A stretch of 33,585 nucleotides of DNA from SAR324 cluster bacterium (lineage in GTDB: Bacteria; SAR324; XYD2-FULL-50-16), in contig JANQLH010000093.1 of NCBI GenBank assembly GCA_028280735.1, positions 1 through 33,585 on the forward strand. The letters are read 5' to 3'. Position numbers and translations under genes: made by a program. Below the pieces are notes generated by a model. The model did no database searches and was not told where the DNA came from. It saw only the letters and a list, made by a program, of their open reading frames with translations. This document shows, in pieces, positions 16,131-25,080 of this stretch. Each line of letters opens with the position of its first letter. Within the stretch, counting starts at the first letter, position 1.

Positions 16131-16282
16131 GCATCCTCCCAAAAATCTCTTGATATGATTTATCAAAATAATAGTTTGATTCCAAAATAGTGTTGGAGGA
16201 TAGTCACACAAACTTCCCTTGTCAATGTCGATGATCTTTTCTAAACCGCTTTAGCAAACTATAACTGAAAAATGTTGATTAA

Positions 16283-16525
16283 AAAGAACAATCAATGGAA
16301 AGACGGTTTAAAGCCGCGACGGGAGAGACTCCCCTGTCCTACCAACAACGTTTAAGAATTGAGAAGGCCAAAAGGTTATTGGAACGAGCTAACCAGTCTT
16401 TTGAAGAGATAACCTACCGGGTGGGGTATGAAGACAGCAGTTCTTTCAGGAAAATCTTTCATAAACAAACTCACCTGACCCCCATGGGCTACCGCAAAAA
16501 TTTCCAGAGAATCGCTATGCTGTAA
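16283..16525 (+). pseudogene. Truncated AraC-family regulator (DNA-binding end only)
   Basis: The frame gives KEQSMERRFKAATGETPLSYQ, then AKRLLERANQSFEEITYRVGYEDSSSFRKIF, then THLTPMGYRKNF: both helix-turn-helix motifs of an AraC/XylS DNA-binding domain, about 80 residues. The family normally has a sensing domain of about 200 residues in front, as in GlxA-type regulators. Here an in-frame TAA lies 4 codons before the methionine, and nothing recognisable precedes it. The ATG at 16295 has no ribosome binding site. An isolated DNA-binding domain could repress in principle, but a decayed gene is more likely. It lies in the gap between the lipoprotein and the permease. Confidence 0.75.
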
Positions 16526-16607
16526 CATGAATGCGATTCCCCGGTATCTGGAGGATGGTTGCTTGCCTGTTCAGGCTTCAGGTATTAAGTTAAAACCAGC
16601 CTGCTGT

Positions 16608-17702
16608 CTACGCTTCGCTACGGAGGAATTTTGCCAGTGTATCCCCAATGATGTTGATTCCCAAAATACTCATGATCGTCACCAGAATTGGGAATAAAAC
16701 AATCCACAGGTTTTCACCAAACAACAACGAGCGACGACCTTCTGCCAGAATTTTCCCCCAGGAAAGGTATCCTCCGGTTCCCAGCTCACCGAAGCCAATC
16801 TCAAAAGCATAACCCAGGGCTGATTCGATCAGGATCGTCGCACCAAATAAAAAAGTTGCCTGAACAACGATTTCGGAAATACAGTTCTTCCAGAGAATGT
16901 TGTAAAAAAGGATTTTTGCGGAACCCACGTTGGAACTCCTTAAAGCTACTACAAATCGCTTGGCTTTTAACTGCGAAACCCTGCTTTCGATAATTCTTGC
17001 GACAGAAGGTAAAGAGGAGATTCCAATGGCAAATCCTGCCATGGGAACAGCATAGGCTGCGACCAGCCTGGTTCCCGCAGAAGCTGCAGCCCAAAAGTTA
17101 AACACACCTAAAAGAATCAATACAAAAAACAATTGGGGGACAATTTCAAAAAACTGTGTAATGACCAGTGCAACGTTTCGGGCTATAACATTTTTCATCG
17201 TCAGTAACAGCCCTGTCGGAATACCTGCAATAAGCGCGATCATCGTAGCGATGGCAGCAACGAGGTAAGCATTCATGCCCCCCACAATCAGTGTTGAAGC
17301 GATATCTCTTCCTTCATAGTCAGTTCCGAGAAGAAAATCAGCCGAAGGTGAGACGCTTTTGGGAAAAGCAGTCATAATTGTGCGCTGATCAAAAAAGGCA
17401 AAATTGGATATGGCAAGACTGGCTGAGAGAAACATTGGAACCACCAAAATGATTCCCAGGGTCAACATGAAGTTCCTTTTGTAAAGTGAGAGCCCAACCA
17501 GGAAAAAAAACAAACCCAGCATCAAAACAAGGGGGATAGCAATACGAATGGAATTGGAATCAAAAAGATTGAATATCAAAAAAACAAACGGAAAAAAACC
17601 TATTGCCGGGATCGACTTTAAGATCCTGCTTCTATTTTCCCTGATCGTCTGGACATCTATTCGAACGCTTCGCCGTCTGTTTTTTCCGCTAAATTCGGTC
17701 AT
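16608..17702 (-). CDS. OppC/DppC-like ABC transporter permease, orphan
   Basis: A 364-residue membrane protein of the binding-protein-dependent permease family. The core matches the peptide/nickel OppC group: LGTDYEGRD at 125-133 (the OppC-type LGTDxxGRD motif), then membrane helices from about 140 to the end, and an EAA-like loop at about 250-272 (AKRFVVALRSSNVGSAKILF) for docking an ATPase. Unlike standard OppC (about 300 residues, one N-terminal helix), it has three hydrophobic segments before the LGTD motif (about 33-48, 53-72 and 80-97). No partner permease, ATPase or solute-binding protein gene lies nearby on either strand, so it needs distant partners or is a relic. The family is firm; the substrate is unknown. 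Confidence 0.88.
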   Translation of the reverse strand: MTEFSGKNRRRSVRIDVQTIRENRSRILKSIPAIGFFPFVFLIFNLFDSNSIRIAIPLVLMLGLFFFLVGLSLYKRNFMLTLGIILVVPMFLSASLAISNFAFFDQRTIMTAFPKSVSPSADFLLGTDYEGRDIASTLIVGGMNAYLVAAIATMIALIAGIPTGLLLTMKNVIARNVALVITQFFEIVPQLFFVLILLGVFNFWAAASAGTRLVAAYAVPMAGFAIGISSLPSVARIIESRVSQLKAKRFVVALRSSNVGSAKILFYNILWKNCISEIVVQATFLFGATILIESALGYAFEIGFGELGTGGYLSWGKILAEGRRSLLFGENLWIVLFPILVTIMSILGINIIGDTLAKFLRSEA

Positions 17703-17892
17703 ACTGATTATCCGGTATGTTGTTGATAAGTTTTATTCGGGTTTTTAAAAAAAAGACATCTCGTTTATAGCACAAAATTACATACAATTTCTATCACATA
17801 TTGGTTTTTTTAAAAACGAATTTCAAGGGTTTAGCAGGATATCCGCACATCGAAACAATTAAGAAATCCAAATCTATTCCTGCGAACAATCG

Positions 17893-18996
17893 TTAACCGG
17901 CCGGTAATTGCAGTACTACCTTGGTGCCATGATCCTCGGGGTGGGAATCAATTTCCTTCGATTCGATTGTCAGGGTTCCCCCGTAAGCTTCAACGAATTT
18001 CCTTACCAAAGGCATACCGAAACCCGTGCCCGTTTCTCCGTTTGTACCAACCCTGCTTGTGGGTTTGCTGAGATCGAACAAGTCTCGCAGGATGGTATCA
18101 GGCATTCCGATTCCATAATCTTGAACACTGAGAGTTACCATTCCTTCTTTTCTAGACGCTGTAAGCTTAATGTTTGAACCCGGTGCCGAAAATTTTATAG
18201 CATTGGATATAAGATTGTTGATGACTGAATTAATAAAAGATACTTTTTCCACTTTTATGACAATGTCATCGGCAATGTTGTTATCAATGGTGATCTCTTT
18301 TTCCGATAGCTTTTGTCGTAAAATAGTATCTGATTCTGCAATCAGTTCATTTAACGAGAAGGAATCCAGTTCCAGTTTGGTTTTTTTCTCTTCCAACGAC
18401 CTCATTGAGCGCACTAAATCAATGATGCTCATTCCATTTCTAAGTGTGGTTCGCATGTAACCGGCATAGGTTTCAAATTGTGCAAGATCATCCGATAAAA
18501 GTTCCAAAATACCTTGGATATTGTGAAAGGGATTAGCTAGATCGTGACAGAGAATATGAAGCAATTCCTTTTGTTCATTGCTTTGTTCAATAATCATCTC
18601 CCGACTAAATTTCAACTCCAAATGCGTGCGAACTCGAGCCAATAATTCCTGTGTTTCAAACGGTTTGGTAACGTAGTCCACAGCTCCTACTTCAAATCCT
18701 TGGGCTATGTCGCCGGATTCTGCTTTGGCTGTTAAAAAAACTACCGGTATATCCTTGGTTTCAGGGGATTGCTTCAAAAGCCTGCAAGCTTCAAAGCCGT
18801 CCATTTCCGGCATCATCACATCCAACAATATCAGATCCGGCAGAACTTTTTTAGTGATCTCCAATGCCTGTTTACCATTTCTACCTACATTGATTAGATA
18901 GTCAGCAGATTTTAAAATCGTCCCAAGCAACTGAATATTTTTTGGATTATCATCAACAATTAATATTCTTCCTTTCTCTTTTGATACTTGATTCAT
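17893..18996 (-). CDS. Receiver-histidine kinase protein (REC-HisKA-HATPase)
   Basis: A 367-residue soluble protein with a receiver domain first. Residues about 10-125 form REC: acidic pair Asp15/Asp16, phospho-acceptor Asp59 (LILLDVMMPEMDG), Thr89 and Lys111. A histidine kinase follows: His151 in LLHILCHDLANP, N-box VINNLISNAIKFS, G1 DYGIGMP and G2 TGTGFGMPLVRKF. The H-box is CHDLANP rather than SHELRTP, a form seen in some soluble hybrid kinases. It has no membrane helix and no DNA-binding output. Its order (receiver then kinase) suggests it is switched by phosphotransfer from an upstream kinase. The hybrid kinase gene ends 59 nt upstream on the same strand, making it the likely source. AGGAG precedes the ATG. 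Confidence 0.93.
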   Translation of the reverse strand: MNQVSKEKGRILIVDDNPKNIQLLGTILKSADYLINVGRNGKQALEITKKVLPDLILLDVMMPEMDGFEACRLLKQSPETKDIPVVFLTAKAESGDIAQGFEVGAVDYVTKPFETQELLARVRTHLELKFSREMIIEQSNEQKELLHILCHDLANPFHNIQGILELLSDDLAQFETYAGYMRTTLRNGMSIIDLVRSMRSLEEKKTKLELDSFSLNELIAESDTILRQKLSEKEITIDNNIADDIVIKVEKVSFINSVINNLISNAIKFSAPGSNIKLTASRKEGMVTLSVQDYGIGMPDTILRDLFDLSKPTSRVGTNGETGTGFGMPLVRKFVEAYGGTLTIESKEIDSHPEDHGTKVVLQLPAG

Positions 18997-19055
18997 CTAT
19001 TACTCCTGTTCCGCCAAATAAATCCTTTGGTTAATTATTGAATCGGATCTCAATA

Positions 19056-21302
19056 TCATTTTATAGAGTCAATCAATTGTGAGTATTTTCGAAGAGTTTT
19101 CTCCAATTCTTCAATTTCAAATAATTCAGCCTGGTCTTTTAAGGTTCGTGCCCAATGAGACATCGCATCCCAGTTGTATTCATTTCCTATGGAAAGCATC
19201 AACTCTGCGAATTCTTCAATCTCATTGATTGTGAGAGTTTTTTCCAGTTCATCACAGGTTTTTAAATATCCGTTTAATGTTGCCAGCAACTCTGCGTTCC
19301 CCGATAGTGCCCCGTTTTTATGATGAACTTCTGGTACAGGTTGCTGAGCGGGCTTTTTATTCGGGGCTTCCTTTGTCTTGTATTCGAGATACTGAACCAG
19401 GCAACTTACAAGATCCAGACGACTCACCGGTTTCATCAGTACTGAATCACAGATATGTTGAGTCTTTTCCTGCTCTTGTTTCATAACCGAGGCAGTCACT
19501 GCAACAACCGGAATATGTTTGGTGGACGCATCAGATTTTATTTCAATTGTCGCATCCAAGCCGTCCATCACAGGCATTCTGATATCCATTAGAATCAAAT
19601 CCGGTTTTACTTCACGAGCTCGGTCAACTGCCTCCTGCCCATTAGTGGCTTCCAGGGAGCCAATCCCGAGCTCACCCAAGTAATCCTTTAACAGATGACG
19701 GTTTGATTCCGAGTCATCCGCAACAAGCACGGTTGCAGACTTAAACTCCAAATTCGCCAGATCTACTGTTCTTAACGGAGAATCCTTCTCAGAGGTTTGC
19801 GACTGTCCAATATTTTCAAAGGTTACCGTAAACGTACTACCAACATCCACTTCACTTTCCACTGTAATCCGACCATCCATCATTTCAGTCAGTCGCTTGG
19901 TAATGGCCAGACCTAGTCCGGTTCCTCCAAAGCGGGTGCTTTGTCCGCTTTGTTGTTCAAACACTCCAAATATGGTTTCCAACTCCTTTTGAGGAATACC
20001 CATTCCGGTATCTTTAACTTTTACCTGGAATCTCGCGTTATCTTTTTTAGTTTTAGCTGATGAGAAATGGGCTGATAGTTGAATTTGCCCCTCACTGGTA
20101 AACTTAACGGCATTCCCTACCAAATTGAGCAATATCTGACGGAATCGTAACTCATCTAAAATAACAGCAGGTGGGACCTCATCATCAACCGAGATGGTCA
20201 GTTCCACATCTCTGTCGGCTGCCTTTTGAGAAAAAACCTTGGTGATTTCCCAAAAAACAGTACGAGGATCAAAAGCCTTGTATTCAATCTCCAGCTTACC
20301 GGCTTCGACCTTGGAGAGATCCAGAATATCATTTATTAAAGTCAGCAGAGATTTACCACTGGAATTAATAGAAGAAAGGTATTTTTGGTTCTGTGGCTCT
20401 TTGATTCTGCTTTCAAGAATTTCTGAGAACCCCAGTATGACATTCAATGGCGTGCGAATCTCATGGCTGATATTCGCTAAGAATTCACTTTTTGCCCGAT
20501 TTGCAGCTTCAGCCTTTTTTTCTGCTTCCCTTCTCTCTTTGATCTCAAAATTCAACTTTTCAACAGCTTTGGATAACCCACTTTCATTTTTAAGATTCTC
20601 GTTTTCCAGAGCAATGATTTTGCGGATTATTATCCAACACAATGGAATCAGTATTAATACGGCTGTCACATACATTCCGATCAATTCGAAATAGTAGACC
20701 ATGCTTTTTGATTCGATTACCGAGCTGATCGATTCTTGTTTCTCATTTACAGTTTCCAAATCAATATCCACACAAATGATATATTTTGAATCGCCAATCC
20801 TTTGAGCATACGCTAATCGTTTTTTATACTCGGAAATATAAAAGCCTCCTGTATATTCGACAAAACCGCCCCCATTTGCCGCTGCTTCAATCATCAATTG
20901 CATAAAATAACGTCCTCGAACATCCTGACGATTCAACATGTTTTTCCCCGTGAGCTCAGGATCAGTAGGAATCAAAACAATTTTACCATCCCTATCGGCA
21001 ATAAAAACACGCCGATGCTGAGTCTGTGGGAATTTGCCGATTTGCATCTTTTTTATGAAATCGACAAATTGTTGTCTGAACTCTTCATCACTGATCTTAT
21101 CCTTCAGTGATTTGGCGATGGAATCCACCTCGGCTTGAATCTGTAGCCTGGTAGTATCATAAATCAATTGGTTAAGATGACTCATCATCACTTGAGTCAA
21201 CTCCTCCGATTTAATAAAATCAAAGATATTAACTCCAACTTCAAACACTACTATTAGCGCAATCAAGATAAATATCTTGCTGCGAATCTTAGCTTTTTTC
21301 AT
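19056..21302 (-). CDS. Membrane hybrid histidine kinase with Cache-like sensor and degenerate Hpt
   Basis: A 748-residue hybrid kinase counted from the ATG at 21300-21302; an in-frame TTG at 21329 would add nine residues, and neither has a clear ribosome binding site. Membrane helices at about 10-29 and 204-227 enclose a periplasmic Cache-like sensor (GGFVEYTGGFYISEYKK). A coiled coil leads into HisKA (His280 in ANISHEIRTP). HATPase motifs are LLNLVGNAVKFT, KDTGMGIP and FGGTGLGLA. The receiver has phospho-acceptor Asp573 (LILMDIRMPVMDG) and Lys624. The C-terminal 80 residues form an Hpt-like helical domain reading WARTLKDQAELFEIEEL. True Hpt domains have His where this has Arg (AHxLKG), so it cannot relay phosphate by that site. 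The receiver-kinase at 17893-18996 lies 59 nt downstream. Confidence 0.93.
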   Translation of the reverse strand: MKKAKIRSKIFILIALIVVFEVGVNIFDFIKSEELTQVMMSHLNQLIYDTTRLQIQAEVDSIAKSLKDKISDEEFRQQFVDFIKKMQIGKFPQTQHRRVFIADRDGKIVLIPTDPELTGKNMLNRQDVRGRYFMQLMIEAAANGGGFVEYTGGFYISEYKKRLAYAQRIGDSKYIICVDIDLETVNEKQESISSVIESKSMVYYFELIGMYVTAVLILIPLCWIIIRKIIALENENLKNESGLSKAVEKLNFEIKERREAEKKAEAANRAKSEFLANISHEIRTPLNVILGFSEILESRIKEPQNQKYLSSINSSGKSLLTLINDILDLSKVEAGKLEIEYKAFDPRTVFWEITKVFSQKAADRDVELTISVDDEVPPAVILDELRFRQILLNLVGNAVKFTSEGQIQLSAHFSSAKTKKDNARFQVKVKDTGMGIPQKELETIFGVFEQQSGQSTRFGGTGLGLAITKRLTEMMDGRITVESEVDVGSTFTVTFENIGQSQTSEKDSPLRTVDLANLEFKSATVLVADDSESNRHLLKDYLGELGIGSLEATNGQEAVDRAREVKPDLILMDIRMPVMDGLDATIEIKSDASTKHIPVVAVTASVMKQEQEKTQHICDSVLMKPVSRLDLVSCLVQYLEYKTKEAPNKKPAQQPVPEVHHKNGALSGNAELLATLNGYLKTCDELEKTLTINEIEEFAELMLSIGNEYNWDAMSHWARTLKDQAELFEIEELEKTLRKYSQLIDSIK

Positions 21303-21460
21303 AAGCAATATAAGATTGAAACTAGCCAAAAAAAGAAAACGTTACTGGATTATACTCTATTTCTGAGGGTATTTACAAATCTTAAAAAAGACCGAAAGGC
21401 AGGCAAAAAGCAAGTTGAATTTGACACTTAACTTGGAAAACAATTCATTAAACTAACGAA

Positions 21461-21799
21461 TTATTTATCAACACATTCGATACAGCGGGTGTGGGTGGGG
21501 TCTATATTAAGGCGGCGGGGATCAATATCTTCTCCACAAATATAGCACTCTCCGTATTCATCGGCTTCAATACGTCGTAGTGCGCCTTCGATTTTTACTA
21601 ATTGTTGTTCGCGTCTTCGGGAATCCTCCAGAGCCATTTGCTGGGACTGCATAGCATCCATGCGGGAAAGCCGACCCATCCTTGTTTGGTCCAGCTCCAC
21701 CGTTTCCTTCTGACTTTTAGACAACTCTTCCCGCTCCTGCAATTCATCTCTCAAAGTCAACAATTTCTGTTTAAAATGGCTTATATCCGTTTTATCCAT
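21461..21799 (-). CDS. DksA/TraR-family zinc-finger protein
   Basis: A 112-residue protein with a helical coiled coil (KQKLLTLRDELQEREEL) and a C-terminal four-cysteine zinc finger: Cys85 and Cys88 (CYICGEDI), Cys106 and Cys109 (CIECVDK). It has LDQTRMGRLSRMDAMQSQQMA in the coiled-coil region, characteristic of the short DksA/TraR group. DksA binds the secondary channel of RNA polymerase and with ppGpp alters promoter choice; shorter members can act without ppGpp. The chosen ATG gives the usual family start (MDKTDISHF). An in-frame TTG at 21832 would add 11 residues and start 6 nt after the MATE stop codon. It follows the MATE gene closely and is probably co-transcribed. Confidence 0.88.
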   Translation of the reverse strand: MDKTDISHFKQKLLTLRDELQEREELSKSQKETVELDQTRMGRLSRMDAMQSQQMALEDSRRREQQLVKIEGALRRIEADEYGECYICGEDIDPRRLNIDPTHTRCIECVDK

Positions 21800-21838
21800 G
21801 CTATTTTCGTTGAATGTGTAGTTCGTTTTCAATGCTTT

Positions 21839-23185
21839 CTATTGCCCGACCATATCTATATTGCGCCAGATGCCTTTTTTAAAGCGGAGCCAGAAGACGA
21901 AGCCGACAATAGCCCAGTAGAGACTAAGCCAGATCCAACCGTAAATGGCTGATTGATTAAAGGTTCTCAATATCAAAAATTGAACGGGAACAAATAGCCC
22001 ACAGGCTCCAAAAATCGAAAACCACATCTTGAATTTGGTGTCTCCTGCTCCTCCCAATGCGCTTCCAATGATTATAGCAAAGGTGTCAGCTATTAGAAAA
22101 GAAGGAAGCACCATGAAAAAGGGTATGGCCGCTTCGGTAATTCTGGCAAAAGCCTCGGCATCACCGCTTTTAAAAAACTGAAGATAAAATTCCGGAAAAA
22201 TAATAAAGGTACAACTCACCGCGACACCATATAAGGCGGCGACTTTTACTGTGTCCCAAGTAATGCTGACAACCGATTCCTGGTCTTTTCTTCCCATATA
22301 TTGGCCGACCAGAATTGAGGTTGCCTGCCCGAAGCCTACAATGGGCATGAATGCCAGCATATTTACCGACAAGACGATATTGCTGGCTGCCAGAATATCA
22401 TCCCCGTGTAAACCAATTAAAAATATAAAGGTTGTAAAGGCACTGACATCGATAAAAAACTGAAAACCATTAGGAGCCCCAAATCTAATCAGCTTTTTAA
22501 AAATCTGCCAGTTAAAACGAATGTATCGATTGACTGGAATCTTACGACTGTCTTTTCCTCCAAAGATAATGACTACATAAAACAGCACGATGAAAGCGTT
22601 AGACAACACGGTTGCTAATCCGGCTCCTTTTATTCCCATCTCAGGTAAACCAAGTTTTCCGAAAATCAGTATGTAGTTCAGAAAGATGTTTACAGCAGCA
22701 CCCAGGAAAGAGGTATACATGACAACGTTAGTCCTGCCGCGACCCGAATAATAAGCTGCCAGTACATTCACCATAACAACCAGGCCGGCTCCGTACATCA
22801 GTACATCAAAATACAGCTTTTCCTGAACAATAACTTCAGGACTATGTCCGGAATTATCGATAATTAAATTACCAAGGGGAATAAACAACAGCAGGATCAA
22901 TCCTGCAAATATTGAAAAATAAATCCCCTGCCAAAAAGATCTGGCTACATTATCGTTTTGCGACGCCCCGTAAAACTGTGCTATGAGAACGTTCACATAT
23001 TGGCCGGTTCCCATAAAAAAGCAGATGAAAGCAAAACTTAAAACCATCGCGGGAACAGAGGCTGCGATTGCTTCCGGACTGTACCAGGATAGAAACATAC
23101 GATCCGTGAACGTCAGAACGGTATACGAAGCGGTTGATGCCACCAACGGCAGGGAAACGCGGATTATTTCTTTGAAGTGTTTCAT
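21839..23185 (-). CDS. MATE-family multidrug/toxin exporter
   Basis: A 448-residue membrane protein with about 12 hydrophobic helices, the standard size for MATE exporters. The N-terminus reads EIIRVSLPLVASTASYTVLTFTDRMFLSWY, the helix-1 region with the pore-facing polar residues. Two MatE halves are evident, the second beginning near KLIRFGAPNGFQFFIDV. MATE proteins use a Na+ or H+ gradient to expel cationic drugs and metabolites from the cytoplasm. The ATG has only a modest ribosome binding site. Its 3' end lies 6 nt from a TTG and 39 nt from the ATG of the DksA-like gene, suggesting one transcript. The substrate is unknown. Confidence 0.93.
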   Translation of the reverse strand: MKHFKEIIRVSLPLVASTASYTVLTFTDRMFLSWYSPEAIAASVPAMVLSFAFICFFMGTGQYVNVLIAQFYGASQNDNVARSFWQGIYFSIFAGLILLLFIPLGNLIIDNSGHSPEVIVQEKLYFDVLMYGAGLVVMVNVLAAYYSGRGRTNVVMYTSFLGAAVNIFLNYILIFGKLGLPEMGIKGAGLATVLSNAFIVLFYVVIIFGGKDSRKIPVNRYIRFNWQIFKKLIRFGAPNGFQFFIDVSAFTTFIFLIGLHGDDILAASNIVLSVNMLAFMPIVGFGQATSILVGQYMGRKDQESVVSITWDTVKVAALYGVAVSCTFIIFPEFYLQFFKSGDAEAFARITEAAIPFFMVLPSFLIADTFAIIIGSALGGAGDTKFKMWFSIFGACGLFVPVQFLILRTFNQSAIYGWIWLSLYWAIVGFVFWLRFKKGIWRNIDMVGQ

Positions 23186-23784
23186 GCGCCCAAGATTAAT
23201 TTAATGGGAAAAGGTCGAGTGTGAAAATGAGTCGTAAACCCTCACTGTATCGCAATTCAAAAGAGGAAGATAGCTACCATTTTAAATTTTACATTAAATC
23301 CCGGGAATTGAATTCAAAATCAAAAGGGGGTTCAATATTTAGACTTAAAATCATCATGCTAATGATTAGGTTTTACATGGTTTTGTCATTGGGAATGAAA
23401 CCACGGAAATCGGAATGTTCGTTTCACATCACCTGAAACATCGCTTTTTGGCAGTTCAAAGAGGCTGATATCAGCAGTTGAAGTCAAGAAATCCTCAACT
23501 TATTGAGCTGTGGATTGTTATTGACCATGCCTTGATTTTTGCTAATTCGTTAATCACTGTGTTAAACAATGAAAAATTTGTTTTCTCTCATTTCAGCTAC
23601 AAATGGGCCATCTGACATCAAAGGAGCAAATGAGTGCGGTGCAGGGTTAAGCAAGAAAGTTGACAAGGGCATTTTTTATCTGTTACCCAAGAGTACCGAC
23701 TAACTGGTCGAAGTGTAAGCTGAACGGTCGGTCGCTGTTTTTGATTAATAAAACCAGCCAAATAACTTGTAGTATATATTCAAT
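23186..23784. other. Intergenic region between divergent genes
   Basis: About 600 nt separating the MATE gene (-) and the TetR gene (+). It contains only short frames without family resemblance (for example 23221-23436, very Lys/Ser-rich). It probably holds the promoters for both transcripts; the TetR start is preceded by A/T-rich TAGTATATATTCAAT. No operator palindrome could be fixed with confidence. Confidence 0.4.
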
Positions 23785-24411
23785 ATGCCACCGATTCCCG
23801 AGCTGGAAGCCTTGCGAAAAACTCAGATCATGGAGGCTACAATTTTGGCCATTTCCATTCATGGCTACGCCAATGTGACCATGGATGAAATCTGTAAAGC
23901 TTCGGGTCTCTCTAAAGGTGGCCTGGCGCATTATTTTAAATCTAAGACCGAGTTGTTCATTGCTTCTTTTGAGGAGTTTTTCAATCGCATTTTTGAACGT
24001 AGTCGGGAGAACATGGCCCGGATTGCTGATCCCATTGAAAAAGTGCTTTCGTTCGACTGGTTGTACGATGAGTCGGACCCTGACGGCACGACAGGCTATC
24101 CGATTCTGTTTGATTGCATGTCCATTGCTGTCCATGAGACTGGTGGAGAGTATAAACGTTTGTATCACAATTGGGTGGAAAACTGGATTGACTTGTTACA
24201 GTCGGCTCTGGATGAGGCAATTGCAAAAGGCATGCTCTGCCATTTGGATTCCGAAGCGACTGCCAGGACAATCAGTGCCATTTATGACGGAATTGCGACC
24301 CGATGGTTTATCGACCATGAGGCTCATTCATCGAGGTGGGCTGTTGATTCATTCCAAAAAGCGATCAGGGGACTTTTGAATCCCTATCTTATTGGCCCAA
24401 TCAATAAATAA
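23785..24411 (+). CDS. TetR/AcrR-family transcriptional regulator
   Basis: A 208-residue regulator. Residues about 12-58 are the TetR DNA-binding domain: QIMEATILAISIHGYANVTMDEICKASGLSKGGLAHYFKSKTELF, with the helix-turn-helix at ITMDEICKASGLSKG-like positions and the recognition-helix GLAHYFKSK. The C-terminal ligand-binding domain (about 60-208) is of the BetI-like type. It starts an apparent transcription unit: the SCP2 gene follows after 9 nt, with an acyl-CoA dehydrogenase and two dehydrogenases beyond. TetR proteins in such settings usually respond to acyl-CoA or fatty acids and control the adjacent genes; that is inference. No clear ribosome binding site is visible at the ATG. Confidence 0.92.
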   Translation: MPPIPELEALRKTQIMEATILAISIHGYANVTMDEICKASGLSKGGLAHYFKSKTELFIASFEEFFNRIFERSRENMARIADPIEKVLSFDWLYDESDPDGTTGYPILFDCMSIAVHETGGEYKRLYHNWVENWIDLLQSALDEAIAKGMLCHLDSEATARTISAIYDGIATRWFIDHEAHSSRWAVDSFQKAIRGLLNPYLIGPINK

Positions 24412-24420
24412 GGAGAGATT

Positions 24421-24813
24421 ATGACAGTATTTGAAAACACCGAGCAGCTATATTTAATACTTGGTAAACTATTTGAGACCCTGCTGGCAGATCCTGAAAC
24501 CGGCCCTAAATTTGTTGAGTCTAAAATCAATATTAAGTTTACTATTGATAATCCTTCCGGAATGATCTGGTTGACAGATCACGGGAAGGTCATTTGTGGA
24601 CCTGCCGATATCAAACCAACCATCGAAATGACCTTGAGCGGAGACACCTGCCACCTTTTCTGGTTACAAAAGATCTCGCTTCCCATTGCGTTGGCCAAAA
24701 GGAAAATTAAAACCAAAGGCCCCATACCCAAGGTATTAAAATTACTGCCAATGCTGAAGCCCGCCTACGCAGCTTATCCGGATATTGCAAGAGTCAACGG
24801 ATTAGAAGTTTAA
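24421..24813 (+). CDS. SCP2 sterol-transfer-family protein
   Basis: A 130-residue protein of the SCP2 fold, which forms a hydrophobic tunnel that binds lipids. Seen features: LFETLLADPETGPKFVESKI near the start, the strand IKFTIDNPSG, GPADIKPTIEMTLSGDTCHLFWLQK (the SCP2 central strands and helix), and the C-terminal GPIPKVLKLLPMLKPAY helix. Stand-alone SCP2 proteins in bacteria are thought to bind or hand over long-chain acyl chains or sterol-like lipids. It lies 9 nt after the TetR gene, and ribosome binding site AAGGAGAG precedes the ATG. The neighbouring acyl-CoA dehydrogenase makes a lipid role plausible. Confidence 0.82.
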   Translation: MTVFENTEQLYLILGKLFETLLADPETGPKFVESKINIKFTIDNPSGMIWLTDHGKVICGPADIKPTIEMTLSGDTCHLFWLQKISLPIALAKRKIKTKGPIPKVLKLLPMLKPAYAAYPDIARVNGLEV

Positions 24814-25080
24814 GGCCAGGTACAGTTTCAGGATATGTGTTTGTTGCAAACCAATCCAAATATTTCCCGATAGTCTTAGTGGGGCGTAACGTGGAAAGAC
24901 TTATCAAATAATGAAAAACGATTTTAAATAGGCTACTACCATTGATTCCGGACTGGTATTGACATCCGTAACTACCTCGACCGGGATTGGGGGAGTGAGC
25001 GAATATATCATTAAAGGACAATGTGTATTATAACTTAAGCCAAACTACTTTTTGCCTTCAAACCCGAAACGGAGTTTTTT

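Noticed and set aside
16131-16211. 27-codon N-terminal extension of the lipoprotein at 15567-16130
   Set aside because: It would place the lipobox far from the N-terminus, and the internal ATG has a strong GGAGG site.
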